Source: Granulicatella elegans ATCC 700633 (lineage in GTDB: Bacteria > Bacillota > Bacilli > Lactobacillales > Aerococcaceae). From it: a stretch of 50,048 nt of DNA. Positions within the stretch are counted from its first letter, which is position 1; each line of letters begins with the position of its first letter. Made by a program: the position numbers and the translations under genes. The stretch is from the NCBI RefSeq assembly GCF_000162475.2, contig NZ_KI391971.1, positions 266,086 to 316,133 on the forward strand, written 5' to 3'. The notes under the pieces were generated by a model that was not told the origin of the DNA, did no database searches, and saw nothing but the letters and a program-made list of their open reading frames with translations. Of this stretch, positions 37,022-45,826 are shown piece by piece.

Positions 37022-37387
37022 ATGGGAGAAAAAGAATTACGACGTTCTTTAGCAGTATTTCCAATAGGAACAGTCATGAAATTGACCGATTTAACGGCGA
37101 GACAAATTCGTTACTATGAAGAACAACGTTTAATTACACCAGAACGTTCAGACACTAATCGTAGAATGTATTCGTTAAATGATGTAGATCGATTATTAGA
37201 AATTAAAGACTACTTGGCGGATGGATTAACCATTGTTGCGATTCAAAAAATTTATTCGAATGTGAAAAAAAATCCGTTAGAAAAATCAACGACAAATGAT
37301 GGATTAACGGACGAAGATGTTCGACGAATTTTGTATAACGAAATTATGCATATTGGAAGATTATCCGGACAAGAAAAATTACTATAG
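37022..37387 (+). CDS. glnR: Glutamine synthetase repressor GlnR (MerR family)
   Basis: This 121-residue regulator has the MerR-type winged HTH VMKLTDLTARQIRYYEEQRLITPERSDTNRRMYSLNDVDRLLEIK (about 19-63) and a short C-terminal tail (about 100-121) of the kind through which feedback-inhibited glutamine synthetase stimulates GlnR. The start is ATG 37022, with GAGAGGTG 8 bases upstream. It lies 12 bases from glnA in the usual two-gene operon. Confidence 0.96.
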   Translation: MGEKELRRSLAVFPIGTVMKLTDLTARQIRYYEEQRLITPERSDTNRRMYSLNDVDRLLEIKDYLADGLTIVAIQKIYSNVKKNPLEKSTTNDGLTDEDVRRILYNEIMHIGRLSGQEKLL

Positions 37388-37399
37388 AGGTGGAGAAAA

Positions 37400-38734
37400 A
37401 TGACAATCACACAAGAAGAAATTTTAAAACAAGTTGAGGAAATGGACGTTCGTTATTTACGTTTGATTTTTACAGATATTTTAGGAACGATTAAAAATGT
37501 GGAAGTGCCGATTACTCAATTAAAAAAAGTATTATCGAATAAAATGATGTTCGATGGCTCATCTATTGAAGTTTTTGTTCGTATTGAAGAAAGTGATATG
37601 TATTTATACCCTGACTTAGATACATGGGTTGTATTCCCATGGAGTAGTAAACACGGAACAATCGCTCGTTTAATTTGTGATGTATATAAACCAGATGGAA
37701 CACCATTTGCAGGAGATCCACGTTCAAACTTAAAACGTATTTTAGAAGAAATGGACGAATTAGGATTTTCTAACTTTAATTTAGGACCAGAGCCAGAGTT
37801 CTTCTTATTCAAATTAGATGAAAACGGAGAACCAACGCTTGAAGGAAATGATCAAGGTAGTTACTTTGATTTAGCCCCAGTCGATTTAGGGGAAGAATGT
37901 CGTCGTGAAATTGTACTAGAATTAGAAAAGATTGGTTTTGATATTGAAGCAAGTCACCATGAAGTAGCACCAGGCCAACATGAAATTGACTGGAAGTATG
38001 CATCAGCTGTGGCAGCGTGCGATAATATTCAAACTTTTAAATTAGTTGTTAAAACGATTGCTCGTAAACATGGATTGCATGCAACCTTTATGCCAAAACC
38101 AGTATTTGGAATTGCAGGTAGCGGGATGCACTTCAACTTATCATTATTTGATAAAGAAGGAAATAATGCCTTCTATGATCCAGCAGATGAGCATGGACTA
38201 AGTGATACTTGTCGTTATTTCATTGCTGGAGTTATGAAACATGCGAAAGCTTTAACAGCGATTTGTAACCCTACAGTCAATTCTTATAAACGTTTAGTAC
38301 CTGGATATGAAGCGCCTGTATATATTGCATGGTCAGCTCAAAACCGTTCACCATTAATTCGTATTCCTGAAGCAAGAGGTCTTTCTACTCGTATCGAATT
38401 AAGAAGTGTGGATCCAGCAGCAAATCCTTATTTAGCAATGGCAGCTATTTTACGTGCAGGTTTAGAAGGAATTCGTGAAAAATTACCAGTTCCTGCTCCA
38501 GTTGATCGTAATATTTATGCAATGTCAACAGCAGAGAGAAAAGAAGTAGGAATTGATGATCTTCCAAGTAGTTTAGCAGAAGCGATTGATTGCTTGAAAA
38601 CTGACACAGTTGTAAAAGATGCATTAGGTGGACATATTTACAGTAACTTTGTGGAAGCGAAGAAATTCGAATGGGCAGCGTATCGTTCACAAGTCACACA
38701 ATGGGAATTAGATCAATATTTAAAACTATTTTAA
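37400..38734 (+). CDS. glnA: Glutamine synthetase type I (GSI-alpha)
   Basis: This 444-residue enzyme makes glutamine from glutamate, ammonia and ATP. The N-terminal beta-grasp contains [45 protein letters not shown] (metal ligands), [15 protein letters not shown], the ATP-binding [18 protein letters not shown] and [18 protein letters not shown] with [16 protein letters not shown] complete the set. The adenylylation Tyr region of the beta type is absent. Its length and glnR partnership fit the feedback-inhibited Firmicutes form. Confidence 0.97.
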   Translation: MTITQEEILKQVEEMDVRYLRLIFTDILGTIKNVEVPITQLKKVLSNKMMFDGSSIEVFVRIEESDMYLYPDLDTWVVFPWSSKHGTIARLICDVYKPDGTPFAGDPRSNLKRILEEMDELGFSNFNLGPEPEFFLFKLDENGEPTLEGNDQGSYFDLAPVDLGEECRREIVLELEKIGFDIEASHHEVAPGQHEIDWKYASAVAACDNIQTFKLVVKTIARKHGLHATFMPKPVFGIAGSGMHFNLSLFDKEGNNAFYDPADEHGLSDTCRYFIAGVMKHAKALTAICNPTVNSYKRLVPGYEAPVYIAWSAQNRSPLIRIPEARGLSTRIELRSVDPAANPYLAMAAILRAGLEGIREKLPVPAPVDRNIYAMSTAERKEVGIDDLPSSLAEAIDCLKTDTVVKDALGGHIYSNFVEAKKFEWAAYRSQVTQWELDQYLKLF

Positions 38735-38745
38735 AATAGATGAGA

Positions 38746-38769
38746 AGCCGAGCGAAAGCTCGGTTTTTT
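38746..38769 (+). terminator. Terminator of glnRA
   Basis: An 8-bp stem (AGCCGAGC with GCTCGGTT) with a GAAA tetraloop is followed by six T. Confidence 0.92.
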
Positions 38770-38809
38770 GTATGAAAGTTATATGAACAACATCAATCTC
38801 TAACATTTT

Positions 38810-38838
38810 TTGACAATCCATTGTAGAAGTGTCATACT
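38810..38838 (+). promoter_or_regulatory. Promoter of the FemX/MurM-like gene
   Basis: TTGACA (38810-38815), a 17-base spacer and CATACT (38833-38838). The transcript would start near 38845, which excludes the GTG at 38829 as the start codon. Confidence 0.72.
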
Positions 38839-38870
38839 GTTTAATGACAATAGTTGAGAGGAAGTTAGAG

Positions 38871-40172
38871 ATGTATATTAAAGATATGAGAAATTCTATT
38901 GCAGAATATCATGAGTTTTTACAAACTCAAGGAAACTGTACTCTTTTTCAAACTCCGGAATGGGGAGAAGTGAAAATAAAAGGAGAATGGAGTAATGACA
39001 TTCTTTTTGTGATGAATGATCAAGACGAACCAGTAGCAGCGACGATGATTTTATACCGAGCCCTTCCTGTAGTGAAAAGATATTTAGCGTATGCTCCTAG
39101 AGGGATTGTGACGGATTATCATGATGCAGAACAATTTAAAGAAGTGATTCAAGCTTTGAAAGCTTATTTAAAACAAAAACGAGTATTTGGGTTAAAAATT
39201 GATCCTGAAATTATGTGGAGAGAACGATTGAATGACTTTTCAATTGTGGAAGGTGGAATCAATCAAGAATCCGTTCGTCAATTATTGTTAGAGGCAGGAT
39301 TTGTAAGTCAACCACTAGATTTAGGGTTTGATGGAATTCAACCAAGAATGACAATGATTGTTGAATTAGAAGATAAAGGAAAAGGAATTTTAGACACTTT
39401 CTCTTCTAAAGAAAGATATAAAGTCACAATGGCACAAAAACGTGGAGTTGTTTGTTATAAAGGAACTATCGAGGATATTGATGATTATGAAGTGTTAAAT
39501 CGTATTACTGCTGAGCGTGATCAATATATTGCGAGAAGTAAAGAGTATTTAACAACCATCTATGAAACTTTACATGCTCACGATATGATGGATTTATATT
39601 TTGCAAAAATTGATTATCATGTCGCAAAAGAATCAACAGAAAACAGAATTCACCAAGCAAAAGCTGAGGTGGAAAAAATTGCTTCACAAGTTGAAAGTAC
39701 TCAAAATGAGAAAAAGAAGACAAACTTATTGAATCAAAGAGAAAGCTTGTTAAAAAATATTGAAAAATATGAGCAAGAAGTGATTGAGTTAGAAGCGCTG
39801 TGTAAAGAATATCCAAATGGGAAAGTGTTAAGCGGAGCGTTTGTAGCAACGTATAAAGAAACGGCGTATTATTTATATGGAGCGAATATTACAGATGATG
39901 CAGGCTTAAATGCAAATAAAGCTTTACAAACATGGATTATGCAACAATTGTATGATAAAAAAGGCATTCGCCATTATGATATGTTTGGAGTTTCAAGTAA
40001 TGCAGAAGATCATACAGGTATTACTAAGTTTAAACAATCTTTTGATCCAATTTTAGTGGAGTATATTGGAGAATTTGATTTACCGATAAATCGTTTCTGG
40101 TTTACAATGTTTCAAGATGTTGCACCAAAAGTGATGGAATGGAAGAGAAAATTATTAATGCGTCGTTCGTAA
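38871..40172 (+). CDS. FemX/MurM-type peptidoglycan bridge aminoacyltransferase
   Basis: This 433-residue FemABX-family protein adds amino acids from aminoacyl-tRNA to the lipid II side chain. Two GNAT-like subdomains are recognisable from LFQTPEWGEVK (about 24-34), RYLAYAPRGIVTDY (about 66-79), FGLKIDPEIMW (about 105-115), FSSKERYKVTMAQKRGV (about 177-193), YYLYGANITDDAGLNANKALQTWIMQ and YDMFGVSS. A coiled-coil arm (about 247-305, rich in Glu, Lys and Gln) is inserted as in Fem enzymes. ATG 38871 with GAGAGG 9 bases upstream is the start. Which residue is added cannot be told. It is a single gene with its own promoter and terminator. Confidence 0.88.
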   Translation: MYIKDMRNSIAEYHEFLQTQGNCTLFQTPEWGEVKIKGEWSNDILFVMNDQDEPVAATMILYRALPVVKRYLAYAPRGIVTDYHDAEQFKEVIQALKAYLKQKRVFGLKIDPEIMWRERLNDFSIVEGGINQESVRQLLLEAGFVSQPLDLGFDGIQPRMTMIVELEDKGKGILDTFSSKERYKVTMAQKRGVVCYKGTIEDIDDYEVLNRITAERDQYIARSKEYLTTIYETLHAHDMMDLYFAKIDYHVAKESTENRIHQAKAEVEKIASQVESTQNEKKKTNLLNQRESLLKNIEKYEQEVIELEALCKEYPNGKVLSGAFVATYKETAYYLYGANITDDAGLNANKALQTWIMQQLYDKKGIRHYDMFGVSSNAEDHTGITKFKQSFDPILVEYIGEFDLPINRFWFTMFQDVAPKVMEWKRKLLMRRS

Positions 40173-40183
40173 ATGGCGTATCG

Positions 40184-40225
40184 CCCCAAATGTTAGCATG
40201 AATGCTGCTTTTGGGGTCTTTTTTT
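40184..40225 (+). terminator. Terminator of the FemX/MurM-like gene
   Basis: CCCCAAA pairs with TTTGGGG, an inner AGCAT/ATGCT helix extends it, and a TCTTTTTTT tract follows. Confidence 0.88.
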
Positions 40226-40309
40226 ATGTTCGCTTTTTAGATATCTTTTTAAGATTTTTGAGAGTTATGGTACAATTATAAGACGAGTTTAATGAGAGGT
40301 GGTAGATAA

Positions 40310-40846
40310 ATGAAACAAAATCTAACGTTGAAAAAAATGTTATTTATTTCGTTATTAACAGCTCAAGGAATTATTTTGAGTTTACTAGAACAAGCGATTC
40401 CCTTTCCTTTTGCGTTTGCTCCGGGAGCTAAATTAGGAGTTGCCAATATTATTACGGTCATCGGTTTATATACATTATCCTTACAAGAAGTGGTATTAGT
40501 AGTATTACTCAGAACATTGTTAACAGCTTTGTTAGGGGGGACTTTTTCTACTTTATTGTACAGTAGTGCAGGAGCGGCGTTTAGTTTATTAGGAATGTTG
40601 CTTGTTAAACAATTAGGACCGAAACGTGTGAGTTTAATTGGCGTGAGTGCAACGGGAGGAATCTTACATAATTTTGGTCAATTAATTATCGCAAGTTTTA
40701 TTGCTAAATCTTGGACAGTACTGTTATATTTACCGGCTATGTCGATTGTAGGAATTTTCGCAGGGATTGCGATTGGTATTTCTGCAAATTATGCTTTAAA
40801 CCATGTCAAAATATTAAAAGCATATCGTGAAAAACAAGAAATGTAA
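40310..40846 (+). CDS. EetB-like Gx transporter / heptaprenyl diphosphate synthase component I family protein
   Basis: This 178-residue membrane protein has five or six hydrophobic segments and matches the Hpre_diP_synt_I / Gx transporter family (PF07456): LTAQGIILSLLEQAIPFPFAFAPGAKLGVANIITVIGLY at about 17-55, RTLLTALLGGTFSTLLYSSAGA at about 68-89 and ATGGILHNFGQLIIAS at about 113-128. ECF-like substrate-binding properties have been proposed for the family. In Listeria and Lactobacillus extracellular electron transfer loci the corresponding gene is eetB. Its usual partner eetA (a small NusG-domain-II-like membrane protein) is absent upstream, where the neighbour is the Fem-type gene. An extended -10 TGG-TACAAT (40268-40276) drives it. 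Confidence 0.85.
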   Translation: MKQNLTLKKMLFISLLTAQGIILSLLEQAIPFPFAFAPGAKLGVANIITVIGLYTLSLQEVVLVVLLRTLLTALLGGTFSTLLYSSAGAAFSLLGMLLVKQLGPKRVSLIGVSATGGILHNFGQLIIASFIAKSWTVLLYLPAMSIVGIFAGIAIGISANYALNHVKILKAYREKQEM

Positions 40847-40881
40847 ATTTATGAAAACTTATGAGAAGGTTAAAAAACAAT

Positions 40882-40910
40882 TAGACAAACCATTGATTTT
40901 ATACTATAAT
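40882..40910 (+). promoter_or_regulatory. Promoter of ndh2
   Basis: TAGACA (40882-40887), a 17-base spacer and TATAAT (40905-40910). Confidence 0.75.
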
Positions 40911-40949
40911 GCTTAAGTGAAAAAATTACAAAATGAGAGGGGATTTCTA

Positions 40950-42866
40950 ATGACGAAAACAAATATTGTTGTTATCGGTGCAGGTTTTGCAGGAGTAGCA
41001 GCAACAAAAAAATTATCACGTCATTTCAGAAAAGATAAAGATGTCACAATTACATTAATTGATAAACATCCATATTTAACATACATGACGGAGTTACATG
41101 AAGTAGCTGGAGGTCGTGTAGAACCTGAAGCAATCCAATACGATTTACAAAAACTATTTGCACGTTCAAAAAATGTTCAATTAGTAACGGATAAAGTAGT
41201 TAGCTTAGATAAAACGAAAAAAGTTGTAACAACAACGTATAAATCTTTCCAATATGATTATTTAGTAATCGGTATGGGTGGAGAAGCGAATGACTTTGGT
41301 GTACAAGGTGTGAAAGAGCACGGATTTACATTATGGTCAATGGAAGATGCCATTAAAATGCGCGAACATATTATTCGTTGTGTAGAGCGTGCAGCTAAAG
41401 AGCATGTAACTCCAAAACGCCGTGCTTTATTAACATTTACAGTATGTGGTGCTGGATTTACTGGGGTAGAATTAGTCGGTGAAATCATGGACTGGATTCC
41501 AGTATTAGCAAAACAATATAACTTAGATGAAAGTGAATTCTCACTATACATCGTTGAAGCAGTTCCAACTATTTTAAATATGTTAGATGAAAAAGATGCT
41601 GCTAAAGCTGAAAAATTCATGACTGGCCGTGGCATTAAAGTGATTAAAGGGAACGGAATCGAAGAAGTAAAAGAAAACAGCATTCGTTTAGTAGACGGTA
41701 CTGTCATTCCAACTTACTCATTATTCTGGACAGCTGGTGTTAAAGCGAATACTGAATCTGAAGTGTTTGGATTCAAATCTGCTCGTGCAGGTCGTTTAGT
41801 CGTGAATGAATTCATGCAAGTGGATGGAGAAGAAAACATTTATGCAATCGGGGACTTAGCTTATTACGAAGAACCTGATAAAGAAAATCGCCCAACTCCA
41901 CAAATCGTTCAAGCAGCTGAACAAACTGGACATACAGCAGCGAAAAATATTATTGCAGATGTGGAAAACTCTGCAAAAGTTGCTTATAAAGGAAAATATG
42001 ATGGATTCATGGTTTCAATTGGATCTCATTATGGTGTAGCTTTCTTAATGGGCAAATATCACTTGAGTGGTTTCTTTGCAATGTTGATGAAACATTTAGT
42101 AAATATCAAATACTTCTTAGAAATCTTCTCATTATATTATGCGATTCAATATGTATTCCACGAATTCTTCCATATTAAAGATCGTCGTAATATCTTCCGT
42201 GGACATTTATCTCGTTACGGAAATGTTCTTTGGGCATTACCATTACGTTTATTCTATGGTGGAATGTGGACAATCGAAGGATTGAAGAAAATCTTTGGTC
42301 TTTGGGGTGCACATAGCTGGATTGATGGAACGCATTTAGCATTCCCATTCCCTTGGTTATTAGAACCAACAAGTGCAGCAAGTGGAGCTGCTGAAACAGT
42401 TGCAGCAGCAAGTGGCGCAGCAACTCAAACAGTAGCAGAAGTAGCAACTTCATTTGGATTTAACTATTCATATGGTGAACAACCAATGATGGTATTAGAT
42501 AAAATGCCAGACTGGTTTGCTTCAATTATGCAAATTATGATTCCAAACGTTGAAGTAGCTCATGTAATGCAAACAATTATGTCATTTGTAGAATTAGCCA
42601 TTGGTTTAGCAATTATGGCTGGATTCTTAACATGGATTGTCAATGCCGTAACAGTTGGATTAGTAACAACATTTGTATTGTCAGGTATGTTCTACTGGGT
42701 AAATATGTGGTTTATCCCAGCAGCCATTGCTTTAATGAACGGTTCAGGACGTGCATTTGGTTTAGATTACTACTTCATTCCATGGTTCCAAAAAACTGCT
42801 GGTAAATGGTGGTATGGAACTTCGAAACATATTTATGGTTTCGGTGCAGATAAACAAGAACGTTAA
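40950..42866 (+). CDS. ndh2: Type II NADH dehydrogenase of the extracellular electron transfer type (Ndh2)
   Basis: This 638-residue flavoprotein has an N-terminal NDH-2 module (about 1-400) with FAD motif IVVIGAGFAGVAATKKL (residues 5-21), NAD motif FTVCGAGFTGVELVGEI (about 164-180) and FAD-binding NIYAIGDLAYYEEP near 295-308. Unlike ordinary Ndh it has a C-terminal extension of about 230 residues with several membrane helices and a low-complexity Ala/Ser/Gly linker (about 470-500). This longer form is the one found in EET loci, passing electrons from NADH to demethylmenaquinone. The start at 40950 has GAGAGGGG 7 bases upstream. The flanking dmkB, pplA, fmnB and dmkA support the role. Confidence 0.92.
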   Translation: MTKTNIVVIGAGFAGVAATKKLSRHFRKDKDVTITLIDKHPYLTYMTELHEVAGGRVEPEAIQYDLQKLFARSKNVQLVTDKVVSLDKTKKVVTTTYKSFQYDYLVIGMGGEANDFGVQGVKEHGFTLWSMEDAIKMREHIIRCVERAAKEHVTPKRRALLTFTVCGAGFTGVELVGEIMDWIPVLAKQYNLDESEFSLYIVEAVPTILNMLDEKDAAKAEKFMTGRGIKVIKGNGIEEVKENSIRLVDGTVIPTYSLFWTAGVKANTESEVFGFKSARAGRLVVNEFMQVDGEENIYAIGDLAYYEEPDKENRPTPQIVQAAEQTGHTAAKNIIADVENSAKVAYKGKYDGFMVSIGSHYGVAFLMGKYHLSGFFAMLMKHLVNIKYFLEIFSLYYAIQYVFHEFFHIKDRRNIFRGHLSRYGNVLWALPLRLFYGGMWTIEGLKKIFGLWGAHSWIDGTHLAFPFPWLLEPTSAASGAAETVAAASGAATQTVAEVATSFGFNYSYGEQPMMVLDKMPDWFASIMQIMIPNVEVAHVMQTIMSFVELAIGLAIMAGFLTWIVNAVTVGLVTTFVLSGMFYWVNMWFIPAAIALMNGSGRAFGLDYYFIPWFQKTAGKWWYGTSKHIYGFGADKQER

Positions 42867-42873
42867 ATAAGAT

Positions 42874-42897
42874 AAAAGTCGGCTTTGCCGGCTTTTT
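42874..42897 (+). terminator. Terminator between ndh2 and dmkB
   Basis: AAAAGTCGGC pairs with GCCGGCTTTT (one G-T pair) around TTT and is followed by TTTTTG. Confidence 0.85.
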
Positions 42898-42922
42898 GTC
42901 TATAGTGATTGGAGAAAAAATT

Positions 42923-43900
42923 ATGGAAATGATTCATTCAATGTGGAATGAATACCCGTTTTTAAAACAAGAATTATCAGCCATTCGTCATTTAATGTTA
43001 GATAGTGTTGAAATGGAAGATGAAGACATTCACCAAGCGATTGTAGAGATGTTACAGCAAGGCGGGAAAATGATTCGTCCTGCTTATCTAACATTATTTG
43101 CTAACTGGAGTAATAATGGGAATCCGCAACAAGTAAGAGCTGTTGCAGCTGCTTTAGAATTACTACATGTCGCAACATTGCTCCATGATGATGTCATTGA
43201 TGAAGCAGATATGAGAAGAGGGCAAGAAACGCTGAATGCTCGTTATGGAAATCGTGTAGCGATTTATGCTGGAGATTTTGTTTTAACAAGTTGCTATCAA
43301 CTTCTTTCCACTCATCTATCTGATTTAGAAGGAATTACACTTCCAACTAATGGAATGGCAAGAGTTGTAGAAGGCGAATTAGCACAAATGCGAAATCGTT
43401 ATCGCTATGATTTAGGACTTCAAGAATATTTGAAACGAATCGAAGGGAAAACAGCTCAACTATTTATGGTTAGCTGTTATATGGGCGCAAAATTAGGACA
43501 AATGGATGATGCGCTTAGAGCAAAGAAAATTGGTCAGCAAATTGGTATGGCGTTTCAAATTTTAGATGATATTTTAGATTATCAAGTAACTCCTCAAGAG
43601 TTTGGAAAACCTGTTTTAGAAGATGTTGCGCAAGGAATTTATACAGCGCCATTAATTTATGCATTGGAAAAAGAGTCTCAAAAAATCATTCCATTGCTAG
43701 AGAAAAAACAAGAGATTTCTGAACAAGAGAAATTGTTACTAAGAAAATTAGTGCAGGATTCTGGTGGGGTGCAAAAAGCACAACAATTAGCAATGCAATA
43801 TACGAAACAAGCATTATCTCAAATTGAGCGTTTGCCTGAAAGTGATATGAAGGCAACGTTAACGCAATTAACAAAACAATTATTAGAACGCACGATGTAA
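42923..43900 (+). CDS. dmkB: Polyprenyl diphosphate synthase (DmkB-type)
   Basis: This 325-residue trans-prenyltransferase makes the isoprenoid tail of demethylmenaquinone. The first Asp-rich motif is LLHDDVIDEADMRRGQ (about 93-108) and the second is FQILDDILDYQ (about 211-221). GGKMIRPAYLTLFA near the N-terminus and AIYAGDFVLTSCYQLL and GKTAQLFMVSCYMGA lie between. A chain length of seven to nine prenyl units is typical but cannot be read here. ATG 42923 with GGAGAA is preferred over an upstream in-frame ATG within the terminator. Its placement between ndh2 and pplA indicates a dedicated quinone for the EET pathway. Confidence 0.9.
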   Translation: MEMIHSMWNEYPFLKQELSAIRHLMLDSVEMEDEDIHQAIVEMLQQGGKMIRPAYLTLFANWSNNGNPQQVRAVAAALELLHVATLLHDDVIDEADMRRGQETLNARYGNRVAIYAGDFVLTSCYQLLSTHLSDLEGITLPTNGMARVVEGELAQMRNRYRYDLGLQEYLKRIEGKTAQLFMVSCYMGAKLGQMDDALRAKKIGQQIGMAFQILDDILDYQVTPQEFGKPVLEDVAQGIYTAPLIYALEKESQKIIPLLEKKQEISEQEKLLLRKLVQDSGGVQKAQQLAMQYTKQALSQIERLPESDMKATLTQLTKQLLERTM

Positions 43901-43908
43901 AAAAGAAG

Positions 43909-43951
43909 AACTCCAATCGATAGTAATGTGGACTATTGATTGGAGTTTTTA
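43909..43951 (+). terminator. Terminator of dmkB
   Basis: A 16-bp stem (AACTCCAATCGATAGT with ACTATTGATTGGAGTT, one G-T pair) is followed by TTTTT. Confidence 0.93.
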
Positions 43952-43997
43952 TGACAATAGGATGTTTTTACTATTGTTTTACAGATATTTTTAGAAT

Positions 43998-44027
43998 TTG
44001 CAATGAGTTATAGGAACATGATATAAT
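43998..44027 (+). promoter_or_regulatory. Promoter of pplA
   Basis: TTGCAA (43998-44003), an 18-base spacer and a consensus TATAAT (44022-44027). Confidence 0.78.
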
Positions 44028-44080
44028 ATTATTTAAAGAATTTACTAAAATTCTAAAATAAAGAGAAAAGGATGAATAAA

Positions 44081-44599
44081 ATGACATTCAAAAAATCATT
44101 AGCAACAGCAGCTGTATTATTATCATCTGTAGTTGTTTTAACTGCATGTGGTGGAGGTTCAAAATCAACTACTTCATCAACTTCTTCAGCAAAAACGACT
44201 CAAGCAGCAAAATCAACTGCTTCAGGAGAATTAAAAGACGGTACTTACAAATTAGTATCTGAAGCTGACAAACGTGGTTGGCATGTAGAATTTACTATCG
44301 TAGTTGAAGGTGGAAAAATCAAATCTTCTGACTATGATAACTTAAACAAAGATGGTAAACGTAAATCAGAAGATGAAGCTTATGAAAAACAAATGAAAGA
44401 TAAAATGGGTACAGGCCCTGCAGAATACTTCAAAGCATACAACATTGGATTAGTAGAAAAACAAAATCCATCAGATGTTGAAGTAGTATCAGGAGCAACT
44501 CAAGCTCACACTTCATTTGTAGAATATGCAAATAAATTAATTGAAGCAGCTCAAAAAGGTGACACTAAAGAAATTAAAGTGGCAGCACCTCAAGGCTAA
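44081..44599 (+). CDS. pplA: FMN-binding extracellular electron transfer lipoprotein (PplA-like)
   Basis: This 172-residue lipoprotein has a type II signal peptide with lipobox VLTAC (Cys23) and a Ser/Thr/Lys-rich linker (about 25-50). One FMN-binding domain follows (about 52-165: DGTYKLVSEADKRGWHVEF and onward). The flavinylation motif SGAT at 137-140 makes Thr140 the expected FMN acceptor for the ApbE-type enzyme encoded next. Listeria PplA carries two such domains and this one has a single domain. ATG 44081 suits the AAAGG at 44066-44070 better than ATG 44072. It should carry electrons from membrane quinol to outside acceptors. Confidence 0.92.
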   Translation: MTFKKSLATAAVLLSSVVVLTACGGGSKSTTSSTSSAKTTQAAKSTASGELKDGTYKLVSEADKRGWHVEFTIVVEGGKIKSSDYDNLNKDGKRKSEDEAYEKQMKDKMGTGPAEYFKAYNIGLVEKQNPSDVEVVSGATQAHTSFVEYANKLIEAAQKGDTKEIKVAAPQG

Positions 44600-44615
44600 T
44601 TTTAATTTGATGATA

Positions 44616-44640
44616 AACCGGGCTTAGGCTCGGTTTTTTC
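44616..44640 (+). terminator. Terminator of pplA
   Basis: AACCGGGC pairs with GCTCGGTT (one G-T pair) around a TTAG loop and is followed by six T. Confidence 0.9.
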
Positions 44641-44724
44641 TTTTAAAATAGGAGTTTAGCTTGAGTTATTGTGAAAAATTTAGTAGACTATTTGAATGGA
44701 ATTTATACAATTAAGGAGAGATAT

Positions 44725-45825
44725 ATGAAAATCAATAAATGGTTGTTAGTGACAACTCTTGCCTTAAGTTCAATTGGATTAGTGAGTTGCCAACAAAAGA
44801 AAGTTCAAGATGCAGAAGTTGTTTCATCAGCTTCCGTGAAAACACCAAGAGAAATTATTAAGTCTCCTGTGAAGAAAACAGATTTCTTATTAGGGACTGC
44901 AGTAGCATTGTCTATCTATCATCCAAATACTGAAGATTTATTAACACATGCTTTTGCAATGGTGAAAGATTTGGAAGCTAGAATTACTGTTAATGCTAGT
45001 GGCTCTGAAGTAGATGCGATTAATGAGGCGGCAGGAGACCATGCAGTTGCTGTCAGCGATGAAGTGTATGACCTTATTAAACAAGGTCTAGCTTATAGCG
45101 AAGAATTTGATGGTAGTTTTGATATTACGGTAGGACCATTAACAAGTTTATGGAGAATCGGGTTCCCAGATGCTAGAAAACCATCCCAAAAAGAAATTGA
45201 TGATGCATTGCCATTAGTAAATTATAAAAATGTCGTTTTAAATGACGAAGAAAAAAGTGTTTATTTAACTCAAAAAGGCATGTTATTAGATTTAGGAGGA
45301 ATTGCGAAAGGGTTCATTGCGGATCAATTATGGAATTTCTTTAAAAAAGAAGGAGTGACAACAGCGGTTCTTGATTTAGGGGGAAATATTGTCGTAATGG
45401 GTGGTTCTCCTGCACGAGATGGGGTAGCTTGGAATGTTGGATTGCAAGATCCATTAGAAAGTCGTGGTAAAACTTTAGGAACGATTTTAGAAAAAGAAAA
45501 GACAATCGTTACTTCAGGGATTTATGAACGATATTTAGAAGTAGATGGTAAAACCTATCATCATATTTTAAATCCAAAAACAGGATATCCATATGAAAAT
45601 GATATTGCAGGAGTTTCGATTATTGTCTCAAGTTCTACTCGTGGAGATGCGTTGTCGACGTCTATGTTTTCAATTGGTGTAGAAGAAGGGTTGAAATATG
45701 TCAATCAAAAAGATGATGTAGATGCAGTTTTCATGACAAGAGATAAGAAAGTCTATGTTTCTAATTCGATTAAAAATGCGTTTAAACTAACGAATGATCA
45801 ATATACATGGGAAGGGACGCATTAA
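44725..45825 (+). CDS. fmnB: FAD:protein FMN transferase (ApbE/FmnB lipoprotein)
   Basis: This 366-residue exported enzyme attaches FMN to a Thr of target proteins such as PplA. It has a lipobox GLVSC (Cys22 region). The ApbE domain contains FLLGTAVALSIYHP (about 54-67), EEFDGSFDITVGPLTSLWRIGFPDARKP (about 130-157), LLDLGGIAKGFIADQL (about 190-205), AVLDLGGNIVVMGGSP, TSGIYERY, YHHILNPKTGYPYENDIAGVSII and GDALSTSMFSIGVEEGL with the metal-binding Asp and Thr/Ser. ATG 44725 has AAGGAG upstream, and a GTG at 44671 gives a non-conserved extension. It is followed within two bases by dmkA, so the two are coupled. Confidence 0.93.
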   Translation: MKINKWLLVTTLALSSIGLVSCQQKKVQDAEVVSSASVKTPREIIKSPVKKTDFLLGTAVALSIYHPNTEDLLTHAFAMVKDLEARITVNASGSEVDAINEAAGDHAVAVSDEVYDLIKQGLAYSEEFDGSFDITVGPLTSLWRIGFPDARKPSQKEIDDALPLVNYKNVVLNDEEKSVYLTQKGMLLDLGGIAKGFIADQLWNFFKKEGVTTAVLDLGGNIVVMGGSPARDGVAWNVGLQDPLESRGKTLGTILEKEKTIVTSGIYERYLEVDGKTYHHILNPKTGYPYENDIAGVSIIVSSSTRGDALSTSMFSIGVEEGLKYVNQKDDVDAVFMTRDKKVYVSNSIKNAFKLTNDQYTWEGTH

Positions 45826-45826
45826 T

